Below are positions 11,901 to 23,711 of a stretch of DNA of 64,000 nt, piece by piece. The DNA lies in NCBI GenBank assembly GCA_024305745.1, contig JAHRBS010000002.1, positions 62,001 through 126,000 on the forward strand, read 5' to 3'. The DNA is from Polyporus tsugae (lineage: Eukaryota > Basidiomycota > Agaricomycetes > Polyporales > Polyporaceae). The notes under the pieces were generated by a model, which did no database searches, was not told the DNA's origin, and saw only the letters and a list, made by a program, of their open reading frames with translations. Made by a program: the position numbers and the translations under genes. Each line of letters begins with the position of its first letter. Position 1 is the first letter of the stretch.

Positions 11901-14683
11901 GTAGTAATATTTCCCAGTGCCTGCAGGGCCCCCGTCGCTCTCAGGCCTCAGCCGCCGCAGGGCACGCGCCATTGATGCATGCACACCATTGCAAGCTTAA
12001 CCCGTCCCGTGTGCCGTGGCAAATCACAGACCGCGAAAAGCGGCAGCATTTATAATGCAATTGTTGCCCGTCGCGCCGTCGCCGTTCGCGGAGGCAAACT
12101 ATTTCGGTGGTCACGACGGGCACTGGATCGAGCAGGACACGCCGGTGTTACCGTTGGAAGAATCCAACTGCCTAAACGTTTCTACGAGACTCGAGTCCTG
12201 AGAGCGGGCCTTCGTCGGACTCGGCCGACTTACTGTACATGGCCCATGCGAGCCTGCAGCTGCCACAGCCTTCAAGCAACCTTCCTGCCGCATTTCCGTT
12301 CGGAGAGGCTTACAAACCGCCAAGGTGCGCAGTCGTATCGTATAGTACGCGAGCAACGTGGCTTCAAGTTATATGATACGTACGACTCAAGACCGCATCG
12401 TCGGCGCTCCCCCCCTTGCACCATATGGCGAGCCGAACACGATGCAAGTCTCAAGAGACATCAACGATCGTACTTAGTAGCCGACCACGATCGGGCAGCA
12501 GCTTCCGAGCCCAGGGACATGGTACCTTTCCCCACCCTCAGCGAGCTCTGTGCCAATCATGACCTCCTCCGCAGACAGCGGCCGAAGTGCCTCGCGTTGA
12601 ACCCGATTGACCCTCAACTTGACGGTCTTAGTCTAACCATGGACCCAAGGAAATGCCGCAGCGATTGCGGCCCGTGCGAGGTGATACGTCGTGAGGCGTT
12701 GTATACATAACTGCGCCGCGCCAGGGCGCCCCAGTGAACAGGACACCGATGAAAGCTCAGCCTTTCAAACATAAGAAAGCAGGCATACTCAGGAACGAGC
12801 GAGACTATGTAGGACAAGTCGTGAGTCAGTGGACGGAACACTGCAGAGACACGAGGTTTTTTGGTATGTACTTATGCTGGCACGGTCACTTGAACGACTT
12901 ATCCTGACTCAACAAGGCTGACAGTCCGCCTCCGACGCTCACGAATTCACCCGCCTGTCTGTGTCCAATGTCGACCGTCCAAGACTAGTACCAGTAAGTC
13001 CTCGGTACTCGACGCACGTATGTAAGCAAATCAAATAAGTAATCTCCCCTCACGCCCGAGGGTTCAAAATTTGATTCGATCCTCGGCTATTCGACAGGAG
13101 CGATCGAGCCTGAACAGGGCACACCCAAAGTCTCCTCATCCCGGGGACATTCTGTACGTGCGTGCTTCTTTCTATGACACAGCGACCGCGTAGTGACCTT
13201 GGCCACCGTCCACATCCCGTCAGTTGAACGACTGCCAGATGGTAAGTACAGTACTCCCGGCTTCTAGGAAAAGCTCTTTGCTTTTCGCAAAGAGTCGGTC
13301 GGGGTTATTTATAATGAACCAGAGCCTGAATCAAGTCTGAATGCCAAACAATTGGCAGCCGACCTTTGCAACTTTCGTTCCCCGCGAAGTATGTATCCGC
13401 ACACCAACTTATCCCACTTGTGGCCAACCGGTCTTACTTATCCTCATGGAAAGCGACGATCGAAACGACCGGAACCAAACAGGCACTCTAGTATCTATTA
13501 CCCACAGGGCGACCCAAGTTCCATGCATATCATCCCCGGCGTGACACTGACAATGAACACCATGCGGACGCGAACGCCGCGTCTCTGAACCCATGATGAT
13601 CGTCGTCGTTCCTTGACCTTCCGTTCCGAGTCCCCACGTCCCTCCCAACGTCATCTCAGACGCAGAAGAACGACGTCTCTTCCCGACGATGCACGGCGCG
13701 ATGATTAAGCGTCCCAGAGAGAGGCAGCTGGCATGCCCTTCCCGGAGTCGATGTATACAGTGGCGAATCGCCCGGTGCGGGTGCAGTGCCAAGACTGGTA
13801 CCGACGCGGCCCCGGAGCTCCTTGAAGGGTTATCGGGCAGTTCCGGCCAGTGTTGGCCGCACCTTGTGATTACTCGTTCATGAGCTTTGTGACTTTCCGG
13901 GTCCAAGTACTCTGCGGTGGCAATAGCTCTAGTGGCAATCATTGCCAGTCGACCGGTCAGGGTTGCCCGGAGAAGCTCGTCCCATGTCCTCTCTCTCTGT
14001 ATGATCGTTCGCCAGACTGGAACTTGAACGTTGAACGTCGAACGACACACCCTCGACAAAGTATGTTAGTAATTACATAGGTACGTAGTAGAGCACAGAT
14101 ACATGTCTAAACAACATACCCCACCGATAGCGATACACCGATAGTACAACAACCCGTCGCCCCGCAAAATTATGTACATGCACGACACATACTAGTACTT
14201 ACATCCAATACTTTTTTTACTTTTTACATGTTCCCCACACCGTCGTAACTTGGAGGTCAGAGTCACAACGCGGGCCGTCGGGACTCGGATCACATAGCAC
14301 ATCTATGAGCCCGCGGTGCAGTGCGGAGCCTCGCATCCGGGTCTCGCAGGCACCCAACTGCTGGCTGGTCTCGACTCCCGTATCCGAAACCGTCCGCAAA
14401 ACCGCAAGGTGGTGATGATAGGGACGGCAGGCGCATTAACGCCGAACCCAAAAAAAAAACCACGAAGAGGAACGAACGGCGGGGGTGGGATAAGAGGAGA
14501 AGGTGAGATCGGAGTACGGGTGGACCGCAATCATGACCAGATCGCCAGTGCCGGGACGTCCCAAGAGGGAGGTGGAGAGGGCATCGCGCATGTAAACTGG
14601 TTGGAGAAAGAAAGAAGCCGTGCTTTTGCCTTCCTTTTCGTAGAACCCCTCTAGGCCCGAACCTCCGCCGCATCCACACAGGC
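8964..14683. other. Long gene-poor interval
   Basis: No gene could be supported in about 5.7 kb. 8968-9450 is a Pro/Ser-rich minus-strand frame directly upstream of the DUF3295 start and is probably its 5' leader. The longest other frames are 11979-12710 on plus (ATG start, 243 codons) and 13409-14059 on minus (opens at TTG). They have no family resemblance, splice pattern or biased third positions. A perfect 8-bp stem CTCTTTGC/GCAAAGAG with a 5-nt loop lies at 13274-13294. A near-palindrome around TTCAAAATTTGA lies at 13060-13085. Long non-coding transcripts or decayed transposons are possible but not shown. Confidence 0.5.
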
Positions 14684-16973
14684 TCAGGCTGAGTCGCCAT
14701 CCTCGGCCACAACAGTAGACGGCACCGAGGCCGACCCTACTGCTGTCGCTATCGCCGCTGGTGTTGTGGGGACGTGGCAAGGTAGGGAGATGGAGGCGGA
14801 GGCAGGGGCGGGCGGCAGCGGTTCGCGCCCGCGCACGCCTGCATTCGTGCACGTCCCCTTTTCGAGGTGGTACTTGAGCCCGTTAGGGTTCAGGTACGAC
14901 TGTGAGCAAAGCGCGGAGCAAAAAATACGTCAGCGCCTGCGTGCGGCGTGGCAGGGAAGTGGGAGGAAGGGTGGCGGGAGACGTCTTGTGAGAATGGGAC
15001 GTACTTTTGTGCACCCGGAATGCTGCAGGACGGAGCGCGGGGTAAGGTTTTGAGGTAAAGTTCATTTGAGCGTCGAGTGTTGAGTTGAGATGAGGGGATG
15101 ACGTCCGGAAACGCGTTGAGGCGGTGCGTAAGTGGCGAACGTAGCGTTGAAAGGGAACATCACGAGGTCGCCGTCGAGAGTTCACGTTCGCGGACGGGGT
15201 CGAAGACGCGGTGGCGTCGGAAACCCAGCCGGCGACGTGTTCATCCGTTAGGTGCAACATTGACATCGCAGATCCCCAGCGGCGACAGTCATACAAGCGT
15301 AAGTTCGATGTTCGAGGGGAGACAGTGGCGAGTTCCAGGTGCCGTGGCGCGAGTCGGAGAATTCGTAGACACAGACGAATATGAAAGCAACGTTGGTCAG
15401 TACTGGCATCATCCTGAACCGAACCATAGGCAGTATGTCGTCGATTACGCCCCCAAGACCATGTCCTTGGCCCCGTACGCGAAGACCAGACGAACAATTC
15501 TCTCTGGCGCGCGCGAGCTAGCACATGATATGCAGTTGCTCATACGTAGTGGCGCGATCATACGCGACGACACCACGCACACGCGCACAGGCCCACCTCT
15601 GATTCAAACCCAACAGCGCCGTCGTTCGTATTCCAACCTGTGATCGTCCTCCATGTCACGGACAGCGCCGGTTGCCCCAGTAGCGAGCGCGCGCCAAAGC
15701 GGCGAATGGTTTCGGCCTCTGTACCCGTCCGCGAAGCTCACGCCAGAGTGACAGCGTTTGCTATCGCATGCATCCCCATCCCCATCTCCCCCCCCCCCCC
15801 TTTCCCTCCGATGCCGAACCGCGCCGGTCGATCTCCCAACACTCCCGCACTCCGAATCTGAATGGGGGAGAAGACTCGCCGGCGGGTGCGCGGGGCGAGA
15901 AACGACGGCAAAACGCCCACGCACGCGCGCAAAGTCCGCCAGCCCGGCAGACTCACTGGACTGTGACTCGAATCTCAAAACTCAAAACTAAAACTCGGGA
16001 CTGCTGCCCATCGGACCGGGAGCGGGGACGGCGAGAGAAGAGAGCAGAACCCGACAAAAGCACTCACCGGACACTTGTACGACTTCTCGCGCCCGTCTCT
16101 TCGCTTTGGCGTCGCGGGTGACAGCAGCCGCACGCGCTCGCGTTCGCGGTCGACCGGGCGACTCCGCGCAGCAGACGCAGAGACGGGGTCCATGCGCGCG
16201 GCCGAGCAGTGCCTTGCGCGTCGGTGCGGGCCAGCGGAATTCCCGGATAAGGACAAAGGCAGCTTGGGCATCGGGGCCGGCCGCGCGGGTGGCGCGTCCG
16301 CGAACTCTGCGTCAGCTTCTGCTTCTTCGTCGGTGTCGTCGACGTCAGCGTCCGTGTCGGATGCGTCACGGGCCCGCGGGCGATCGCGGCGCGAGCGTGA
16401 GGGTGGGGTGTGCTGGACGGAAAAGAGCGACGGGGGGAGACAGAGGGGCTCGCTAGGGCCAGGGGAGGAGTGCGCGGACGTCGCGCTGGACGCAGTGGGG
16501 CTCGGCGAGAGCGGTGTGTGTGTGAGGTCGGGGACGGGAGGGATTGTGGAGAACTGGAGACTCGGGAGCGTACGCGAGTCCGGTCCGGACGCGGATATAG
16601 AGTGGGTAACGGCCTGAAGCGGGGGGTCAGGTTGGGGGTAGCTGAGGATGTAGGACGTGTAGGGAGCCGAGGCGGTGGAGCGGGGCTGGGCATAGACGGG
16701 GCTGGAACATAGCGGACGAGCGTCGGGGGAGAGCGGCAGGACGTGTTCTTCTTCGAAGTGCTCGAGGAGACAGTGGAGATCTGGGAGGTTCTGGCCGCAG
16801 CACGCAAAGTCGGAACACTGCAAGGCATAGGTGATTAGGCGAAACGGGCGAGGGGGATGGGGGTGACGACTCACGAAGGATTGATCTACATACGACGAAT
16901 CGATGTACGAGTCAAAGAGCGAGTCGTGGTGTTGGTCCGAGGGGTCGACGTGAACATCGGAAGGGTGACCCAT
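14684..16973 (-). CDS. C2H2 zinc-finger transcription factor, SFP1-like
   Basis: Predicted nuclear regulator; relatives of yeast Sfp1 couple nutrient status to ribosome biogenesis. Exons 16973-16875, 16817-16068, 15022-15005 and 14899-14684 give 360 residues with every junction in phase 0. The start is ATG of MGHPSDVHVDPSD. The first finger spans intron 1 (CSDFACCGQ, LLEHFEEEHV). A Ser/Pro-rich stretch and an acidic block (DTDADVDDTDEEAEADAEF) follow, then a basic linker. The second finger is assembled from three exons: EKSYKCP, HSGCTK, then SYLNPNGLKYH and LEKGTC, a C-x4-C, H-x5-C arrangement typical of these proteins. The 18-nt exon and the 1,045-nt intron before it are odd for this genome but restore the motif exactly. 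Intron 1 is 57 nt with no stop, so retention would add 19 residues. The tail is Ala/Pro-rich. Confidence 0.82.
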
Positions 16974-18717
16974 TGATACAAAGCTGGATGTATGCGCGTC
17001 AGCGATCGTCGATAGGGGGCACGAGGAAGAGGTTAATGGTGGACGGACTCAAAGAGTTCGTGAGAGAACATAGGGCACGTCTATGTGGTAGCGAACGAAA
17101 TGGCGGCCGGCAAGCAGGAAGGACAGTATGTGCGGGGAGGGAAGAAGGGTTTGGGTGGGGTCGAGAGGAGGGAGAGGCAGGAGACAGAGGAAGAGGACGG
17201 ATGGATGGTATTTAGAAAGGGCTTGCCGGAGTATAGTTAGCGTCGAGCTTGTCAGATTGCAGATAGGGAACCGTGGTCGCTGACGGGCTGCAAGTCTTGG
17301 GAGAAAGCTGACGGGAGTGGCTACGAGCAGCGATCATGTGTGTTCGAGGCTGGCGTTCCATCCCCGAGGTATCCCACATTCGCTACCCATCGCTGGGCGT
17401 TATGCTTGGCTCGGTCGCGAGCATGGATAGCAGGCGGTAGGTGGGCGCTGAGGAGAGGAATGACGAACGAGTGAAACCTGAACGGAGCAGCGTATGCTAA
17501 CCGCGAGTTCCATCTGCTGGAGCCCATACTCGTGAGGAGCGACTGGCAGATGCGAGTGGGGCGTCACTCCCCATCGACATACCCCCGCATCAGCCCAGGA
17601 CGTGCGACAGTGCATGCGACATGTTGATGTGTCGGGCTCGCCACACGAAGAGAAGCACGGCGATAATGCGAGAGGGTACCCCGTACCTTGGTTGTCCAGC
17701 GGTGGTTCCCCGATGGATCCACATCGGCCGTCGGTCCCACTTATGCGATCTCCATTGCCATTTCTGACCCCCTGATCGCATCGCCGGCCTCTGGGACGAT
17801 CAACCACATGTTTCAGGACAACGCCTGCCTCTCGCCGCCATGGCGCGGTTGGCGACTAGTGCATGGTAGAGTACTACCCCGCGCGGCGCGCGGGGAGAGG
17901 ACGCAGATGTGAAAGAGGCATCCAAAGCGGGAAGGCGGTGGAGGCTATTACAGGTTTCTCCGACGCGTCCTGCACATCCATGGTGGTCGCACACAGATGG
18001 CAAGAGGAGCAAGGGGAACGATAGGAATAGCATCACCATGGTCACAAGCACACAACCAAGCAGAACATAGGGGTCGAAATTTGCCATGGCGCACCAACAA
18101 GATGGATTCCTTGGGCTGTTTCATCGCGACCCTGAACAGGCTAAGCCGGTACAATTTGTGGTGCCTATAGAGTAACAATTTGCCTTTGCCTTGTTCATGG
18201 GGATAGGAGTGAGCTCGAGGTTTCGACAGAGCACGTACGCAATGCATCATATGTCGTGACCACAGTCCCTCGTCTCCAGCTCCTCCGATTCCCCCTCTTT
18301 CGAGTTGCGACGCGTGGAGGAGAGAGGATAATTTTGGACCAGAAGCGACAGCTAGGCGGCGAGACGACAGCGTGCTTGAGTCGTCGAAGGTGGAAAAATC
18401 GCGCAGGAGCAGACTCGGAAGTGTGGGCTTCGTTTCGCTTGGATGTACCAGGACAACATTAGCCGCCGCACGACCTAGGAAGAAGATTATATGGACGATG
18501 CATCGTCAGGGAGTATGAAAGTTATGTGAATGTCGACAGAGGATGAGCAAGGTTAGTATCATGTATTCCGAGAGATACGCGCACCAGCGCCTGCAACCAA
18601 AATTGAAGGAACCGCAACGGACCGTCGCACGGACCGGACTATTGACACCCACCGGGCCGTGATGTCGCTTGGGTTTCTCTGCGACTGCCAGTGGTGGCAG
18701 GGTGCACTGGGCCCGGC
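16974..18717. other. Intergenic, no supported gene
   Basis: 5' flank of the C2H2 gene and left flank of the small transposon. The only mildly interesting frame is on minus at 18087-17800 (ATG, MANFDPYVLLG followed by one strongly hydrophobic stretch). It could be the first exon of a secreted or membrane protein, but no continuation was found. Confidence 0.45.
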
Positions 18718-18724
18718 CGTCACG
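18718..18724. repeat. 7-bp target-site duplication, left copy (CGTCACG)
   Basis: Identical to 19942-19948; the two copies directly abut the inverted ends of the 1,217-bp element. The bases outside the seven do not match, so the duplication is exactly 7 bp. Confidence 0.85.
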
Positions 18725-18755
18725 CCCAGTGAAAATCCAACACGAGCTCCTACGC
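18725..18755 (+). repeat. Left terminal inverted repeat of the 1.2-kb element
   Basis: 31 bp, matching the reverse complement of 19911-19941 at 28 of 31 positions. Mismatches are at positions 16, 21 and 22. Confidence 0.88.
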
Positions 18756-19910
18756 GCTGAGCCGGGGATTTCTGAAGGACCGTAGGAGCCCGTAAGAATT
18801 TGCACTATTTCGTAGTTTCCCGTAGCATGGCACGGACATGCATGTACACATACACAGATAAACGCACGCCTACGAGCCTGTCCGCTCCCATCCGCTCTTG
18901 TATGCACACAATATTAATGTGATTCGATAAAATACCGTATATTCACGTAGGAGAGCGTCCTACAGCATAATAAATACAGTTTTACTCTACTGCCCATCCC
19001 CTGCGCTCTGCTCCCCATGCACGTCCATCTGGGGCGCCGCGTCCGGCTCGCGATCGCATCGCGTCGCAATATAATGGCACGTCGCGCGTTGCCAATACGG
19101 TGTACGCGCGACTAACCCGTGCCTCTGCGGACTCACCTAATCGATGGGACTCGCCCTTGCGTCCACCCCAACGGCTTCCCGCCACCGCGCCCCAACAGTC
19201 CCCCTGCCCCAACGTTCCTGTACCCCGCTCCCTGCCCCCGCGCGTCGCGCTCCCACGTCCGCCCATTTGCGCACTGTTCGTGCGGTCTCGTATTGTTGTT
19301 GCCCGCGCGCGATGCCCTACAAAACCAACGAATTAGTACCGTCGGCTAGGCTCGTGCTTCACTCGACCAATATCCTACCTGTTTGCGCATATACCTACCT
19401 TTTCCGTGCATATATAGACCTACCATTCCTAAGTGAACGCGATATGGGTGGTGACTTTGACCTACCTGGACATGCGAAGCAGACTCTCACTGAGAAATGT
19501 GCTCGCCTGGGATACCTAGGTGCCTCGTTGAGGAAGAAGAGCAGGGGAGGAGTTCTGAGGGAGGAGCGGCGCGGTCGGGATGATGGTAGTAGCAGGAAAA
19601 GAAGGCAGATGTGTCGAAACGCGAAGTCTGGGTAAAGATATCGAGTGATGTCATGGTGAAGGCGGCGTGAGTGGCACCGGAAAGAGGATGGGGCGCGCGC
19701 AGCATTCAGCCAGATGCAAAGGCGGGGTGCGCGTGGGGTTCAGAAGGTTTGTTTCATGAGGTTTCGTCCGACGAAACCAGGTCAAAACACAGACGAGCGT
19801 GCGGCGAAGCACTGGCGAAGCGCGAGGTTGGGGTGCACTATTTTTAGGGCTTCGTACAGGAGCGTACCGTCCCGTTTGCACTCCGTAGCTCCGGACCGTA
19901 CCGTAAGAGG

Positions 19911-19941
19911 GCGTAGGAGTCCGTGCTGGATTTTCACTGGG
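19911..19941 (-). repeat. Right terminal inverted repeat of the 1.2-kb element
   Basis: Partner of 18725-18755, ending TTTTCACTGGG and directly followed by the second copy of CGTCACG at 19942-19948. Confidence 0.88.
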
Positions 19942-19948
19942 CGTCACG

Positions 19949-22233
19949 GTGCGTATTGACAGTAGGGTTTCGTTCGAAAAAACATCAATGGGACGAAAGG
20001 GGAGGCATAGCATTAACTGTGCGACCAGCGTGTCGTTTAAGGGGCCTACGCAGTATCCAAATCTGAATTGTCTACGGGCCCGGGTGCCATGATGGCCAGG
20101 GCACACTGGCGGTCTAACTTCGAAACTATGAAGAACTTGTGCTAACCGCGGGGGTGGTTCGTGAGCTGCACTTATGCCCTTTCCGTGGACCATGACCATC
20201 TCGTCGCCCTAGACCGTCCATTGACTCATGGAAACGAGTGCCCAACCAACTTGGCCGCAGCTTCCGACTCCAGTCGGTGATTTCAACTCCAAAGGGACTA
20301 GGGTAGCGCGGAATTGCCTCCCGGCATGCCAAAGCCACTGCATGCACTGCTTTTCCCTGTTGAGAGTTTCGTGCAATTCGTCAACAAGCGAACCTCTACC
20401 GCATTCTCCGTGGTGTCGCGAGTATCTGCATCTTTCTTGCCCAAAGGGCCAGTTACTATAGTATGTCGCCTACCGGCGTCATTTCCGATTCCTATATTCC
20501 TGCAAGTACCCCATGGAGTAGGATGCCGGGCCTGCTCCGTGCTGGCGGCGATCATCCTGCGCTAGGCCGGCCATGCGACTGAGTCCGCGGATCCTTCTGG
20601 CTGTGCTGATATGCGGTGCAACTTCACGAACAGAACCACAACCAAGGGGAAGATCATCAATGCAAAAGCACACGTCAACCCCCCCACACACACACACACG
20701 ACAGCCACGAACTGCGATCCGTCCACAGACGCTGCTATGCAGTGATCTTGTGCGCGGGACGTCGACGGATGCAATCATTGAATCATGATCAGTTCTGCCA
20801 CCGACGTCCGTCTCGACCGTCACAGTCCAGAAGCCGAGCAAGGAAGAGTAGGGGCGGAAGGAACGGGAGAGGGGTGAGAGGCAGAAGAGGAAGGAGCGCG
20901 AGAGACGAGAGAAGAGGGAGCGCAAGGAACGGGAGAAGCGGAAGGAGCAAGTGACCGGTTCGAAGGACTCTAAGAGCGTCTTTGGCAGCTTGTACACTCG
21001 CTACGGGGTCGGGGGAAGTGCCACCCAGGCTAAGAACTAGGCTGAGAGCCAGTGGGACGCTACGGTGAGCGTAGAGGATTTGAGAGATAGCGGAGGCGGG
21101 GAAAATAGTGAAGGCTTGAGCGGGTTTGGAATCGGATTTTCGCGCCTTTGGTCTTGTGTTGGACGGCATCGTGTAGTACAGCTCGATGGTGCCCACGTAG
21201 CCCTACCCCACAAATGGGGATACTCAGTACACCTGGAGAAATGATGAAATTATTTGGTTCGCTCACCTTAAGTTGAACTCGCGCAGGTAGCTGTCCAAGA
21301 CCCCACATAACGACGATTAAACATGCGTGTCTAAGGGCTGCGGACCGCAGTGACTAAGATTCCCCACACGAAGAGGCTTGCTTTCTGGGGCTGGAACGTA
21401 AAAGGCGATCTCCACCTCTGTTGTGAATCCACAGGGCCCTGAGAGTAACTGTAGGACTTACCTCATGTCGAGCACCGCAAAGATGTGTGTCCGAGCGATG
21501 GACTTGCTGCCAACCTGATATGCGGGTATTGAATCATGATTTGGGGATACGCGAATGACCCGCGGTGAGGTCCACATGCTGGTCCAGGTATGTTTGCTCT
21601 CTTGTATGTAGACACGCAGCCGCCAAACCGGAGAAACGAATGGAGATCCGATGAACAGACTCGAAGGCCGCCCTAATAGTGCTCTTGAACGATGATGATC
21701 GTCGACACTGAACACAAACACGGCCAGGGCCATCAGCGACTGCGACACACATCCGCCTAAACACTCACCAGAGACGACTACCCCCCCCCCCCACACACAC
21801 ATACAAGGACGAAACTAAGCGATTATGAAGCAAGGATGGCAGAAGCACACACCGAGCCCGAGAGCCGCTGCCTCGCCACTGTCTCATATCATTATAGTGA
21901 GCCTCCTCCTCCTGCCGCCTCACCGAGTCAATCGGAGAGGCCCGCGCACTGGTCGTACATATATACTTGAACGCTCCTATCCCATAAACAAAAAAAACAG
22001 GCAAAAAAAAAGCGAACGACAGCAACGTGGGGATAGAAAGCAGCCTGATTGGGGTCGAAGGGGGCAACGCGCGATATCAGCGATAAATATCCGACACGGC
22101 AAAGGCGAGCAAGGAGCGAAGGTCGAAGCGAAGGGCGAAAGGGGACCCGAGCTGGCCGGGAGCGTCCTGTCAAGGATCGGGGGGGCTCGAGGGTCGATGA
22201 CAGGAAGCAAAGCATGAGGTGGAGGGCGAACTC
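19949..22233. other. Unresolved interval with fragmentary coding-like segments
   Basis: No complete gene model was obtained. Plus-strand segments 20314-20560 and 20567-20750 read as plausible but unidentified protein, and 20793-21040 as a Lys/Glu/Arg-rich C-terminus with an internal stop (listed separately). On minus, 20774-20562 contains one hydrophobic segment (FALMIFPLVVVLFV), and 21802-21458 and 21400-21250 have splice-like edges. A C13 run followed by (CA)n lies at about 21781-21801. The strand of any real gene is uncertain. Confidence 0.35.
20793..21040 (+). pseudogene. Possible C-terminal exon of an unidentified protein with an in-frame TAG
   Basis: After a possible acceptor (ATCAG at 20788-20792) the frame reads LPPTSVSTVTVQKPSKEE. 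It then meets TAG at 20849-20851 and continues in the same frame as a charged Lys/Glu/Arg segment ending FGSLYTRYGVGGSATQAKN and TAG at 21038-21040. The sequence after the stop looks coding, so this may be a decayed gene, a base error or a wrong frame. The protein is not recognised. Confidence 0.28.
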
Positions 22234-23711
22234 TCAGCGCCGCCAGAACATCCACACTTTGAGGATATCCTGTGGGGCGGGACGGCCGTCAATCAGCGCT
22301 CGCTCCATCAAAGATAACCTGGGCGGACATGGGTGGCAGGGAGAAGCAAGAACTCACCCGTTGGGTGCCGAAGACGAGGAAGGCGATCAATGGCACTGCA
22401 GAAGCGGGCGGGCGGGCGGGCGATCAGGTCAACGATCGACAGAAGGCGGGAGAAGCGCGTGGCATGAGGGATGATTGCTCACTGAGGCTGATGATGACGT
22501 TCCCGAGGAAGTAGGACACGCTCGCGAGGAAGACGAACGCGCATCCGATGCCGATGACGCAGACCATGCTGAAGACCGCGACGCGCACGAGCAGCGACAA
22601 CGGGATCTGGAAGGGTTGGTCCGACCCCTGCAGCGCGCGCCAGTTCCTGTAGAGCATCACGCCGATGTAGACTGGATGGCAGGTACGTTGTCAGTCTCGT
22701 GGACATACGTGCCGAGGACGCGTAAACGGGAAACGGGACTTACTGTCAAATCCGACCATGACCAGGAGGATACTCGCGACGATGGCCGCTGTGATGTTGC
22801 CGCTGTGGGGTTGAATTTCGCTCAGGCACGGCGAAAGTCAGGAGCTCGGTGATGAAGCACTCACGGTTTGCCAGTTGAGATTGTGCAGTAGACGAAGTGG
22901 CCAGCGCGCTCGACGTCGGTAGGGTGCAGCGTGCCAACCTAACATGCAGGCATTGATTCAAAGCCGAGGGAAATATCATGAAATGAAACTTACCACCAGG
23001 ATGACAGTGATCTCCGTAAGCCACGCAACGTACGGGGCCACCAAGAGCTGTATGTCATTCTATGGTTAGATGTTGCAACGCTAGACGTGCGATATAAGTC
23101 ACTCACGAAGCCATCGCGGAGACAGTCGCGCTGCTTCGCCCTCGGGGGCGCGAGCGCCTTACACAGCGTAAACCAAAGCTGGAGCACAAGCGCAAAGGTA
23201 GACATGGCGACCCTGCACGGGCATTAGGCCATATTCTACACGGAGCATAAAATCCACTTACAGGACCGGCGCCGCGTAGATCAGAGACGCCTGTGTGAGG
23301 CAGAGGGGATAGGACGGCGGCTTCGGCGAAGTCTGTGCTCCGGTAAACGCACTGTCCGCAATCCTTAGAACGCAGTCGAGCCTCCTGGTCAGACAAGAAG
23401 CGAGGACTCACAGCAGCAGGTAGGAGATACAGTAGATCAACCAGGTGATACAGAAGTTCAGCCATGTGAAGTGTCTGTACACCTTCGGGGCCAATATCAC
23501 AGTCAAGAGGACGGCGAGGAGCCCAATGGCGCCGGTGGCCTGGAAGGCTATGAAGATTCTCACTTCCGTGAGGGACTGGCCGGGAGCCTGCGCATTGTAA
23601 GATACTGTAGCCACAGTACGTCTGACGTGCGTGCACCGACGCGATGGATGAAGAGGGAACGAAACGTACCTCTGAGGGCCGGTGGCTATCCCGTAATACA
23701 AAAACAGGCAT
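22234..23711 (-). CDS. Multi-pass (about seven-TM) basidiomycete membrane protein
   Basis: Integral membrane protein of a large, uncharacterised agaricomycete family with receptor-like topology; ligand and pathway are unknown. Ten exons: 23711-23670, 23587-23412, 23363-23262, 23212-23107, 23047-22994, 22938-22865, 22802-22744, 22671-22483, 22395-22358 and 22269-22234 (291 residues, all phases consistent). The start is ATG of MPVFVLRDSHRPSE. Hydrophobic segments in order are IGLLAVLLTVILAP, LNFCITWLIYCISYLLL, LTQASLIYAAPVL, FALVLQLWFTL, APYVAWLTEITVILV, AIVASILLVMVGF, SLLVRVAVFSMVCVIG and VSYFLGNVIISL. The C-terminal LIAFLVFGTQRDILKVW resembles the closing motif of this family. Exons of 36-59 nt explain why no long ORF is visible. 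Confidence 0.78.

Larger units (their letters stand above)
18725..19941. mobile_element. Non-autonomous DNA transposon (1,217 bp) with CCCAGTGA termini
   Basis: The two ends are inverted copies over 31 bp with three mismatches, start CCCAGTGAAAATCCA, and are flanked by the direct repeat CGTCACG. The interior has no transposase motif; its frames are Pro-rich and unrecognised, so mobility would depend on an enzyme supplied in trans. Subterminal sequence on both sides is rich in CCGTA/TACGG motifs, as in transposons whose transposase binds subterminal repeats. The first eight bases and the 7-bp duplication match the 8.1-kb element at 46108-54210, the likeliest type of helper (inference). Confidence 0.82.

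Noticed and set aside
11979..12710. 243-codon plus-strand ORF with ATG
   Set aside because: No protein family, splice pattern or coding-like composition; kept only as a note in the gene-poor interval.
13060..13085. Palindromic GTTCAAAATTTGATTC-like sequence resembling a tRNA T-loop
   Set aside because: No acceptor stem, D-box or anticodon arm can be drawn around it; a chance AT palindrome is more likely. No tRNA or rRNA was found anywhere in the window.
18700..18712. A second CACTGGG just left of the 1.2-kb element (18705-18711)
   Set aside because: Similarity to the terminal repeat does not extend beyond seven bases, and there is no inverted partner or duplication.
20562..20774. Minus-strand frame with a strong hydrophobic segment
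   Set aside because: The same bases encode plausible polar sequence on plus, and no flanking exons could be joined, so it is not annotated as a gene.
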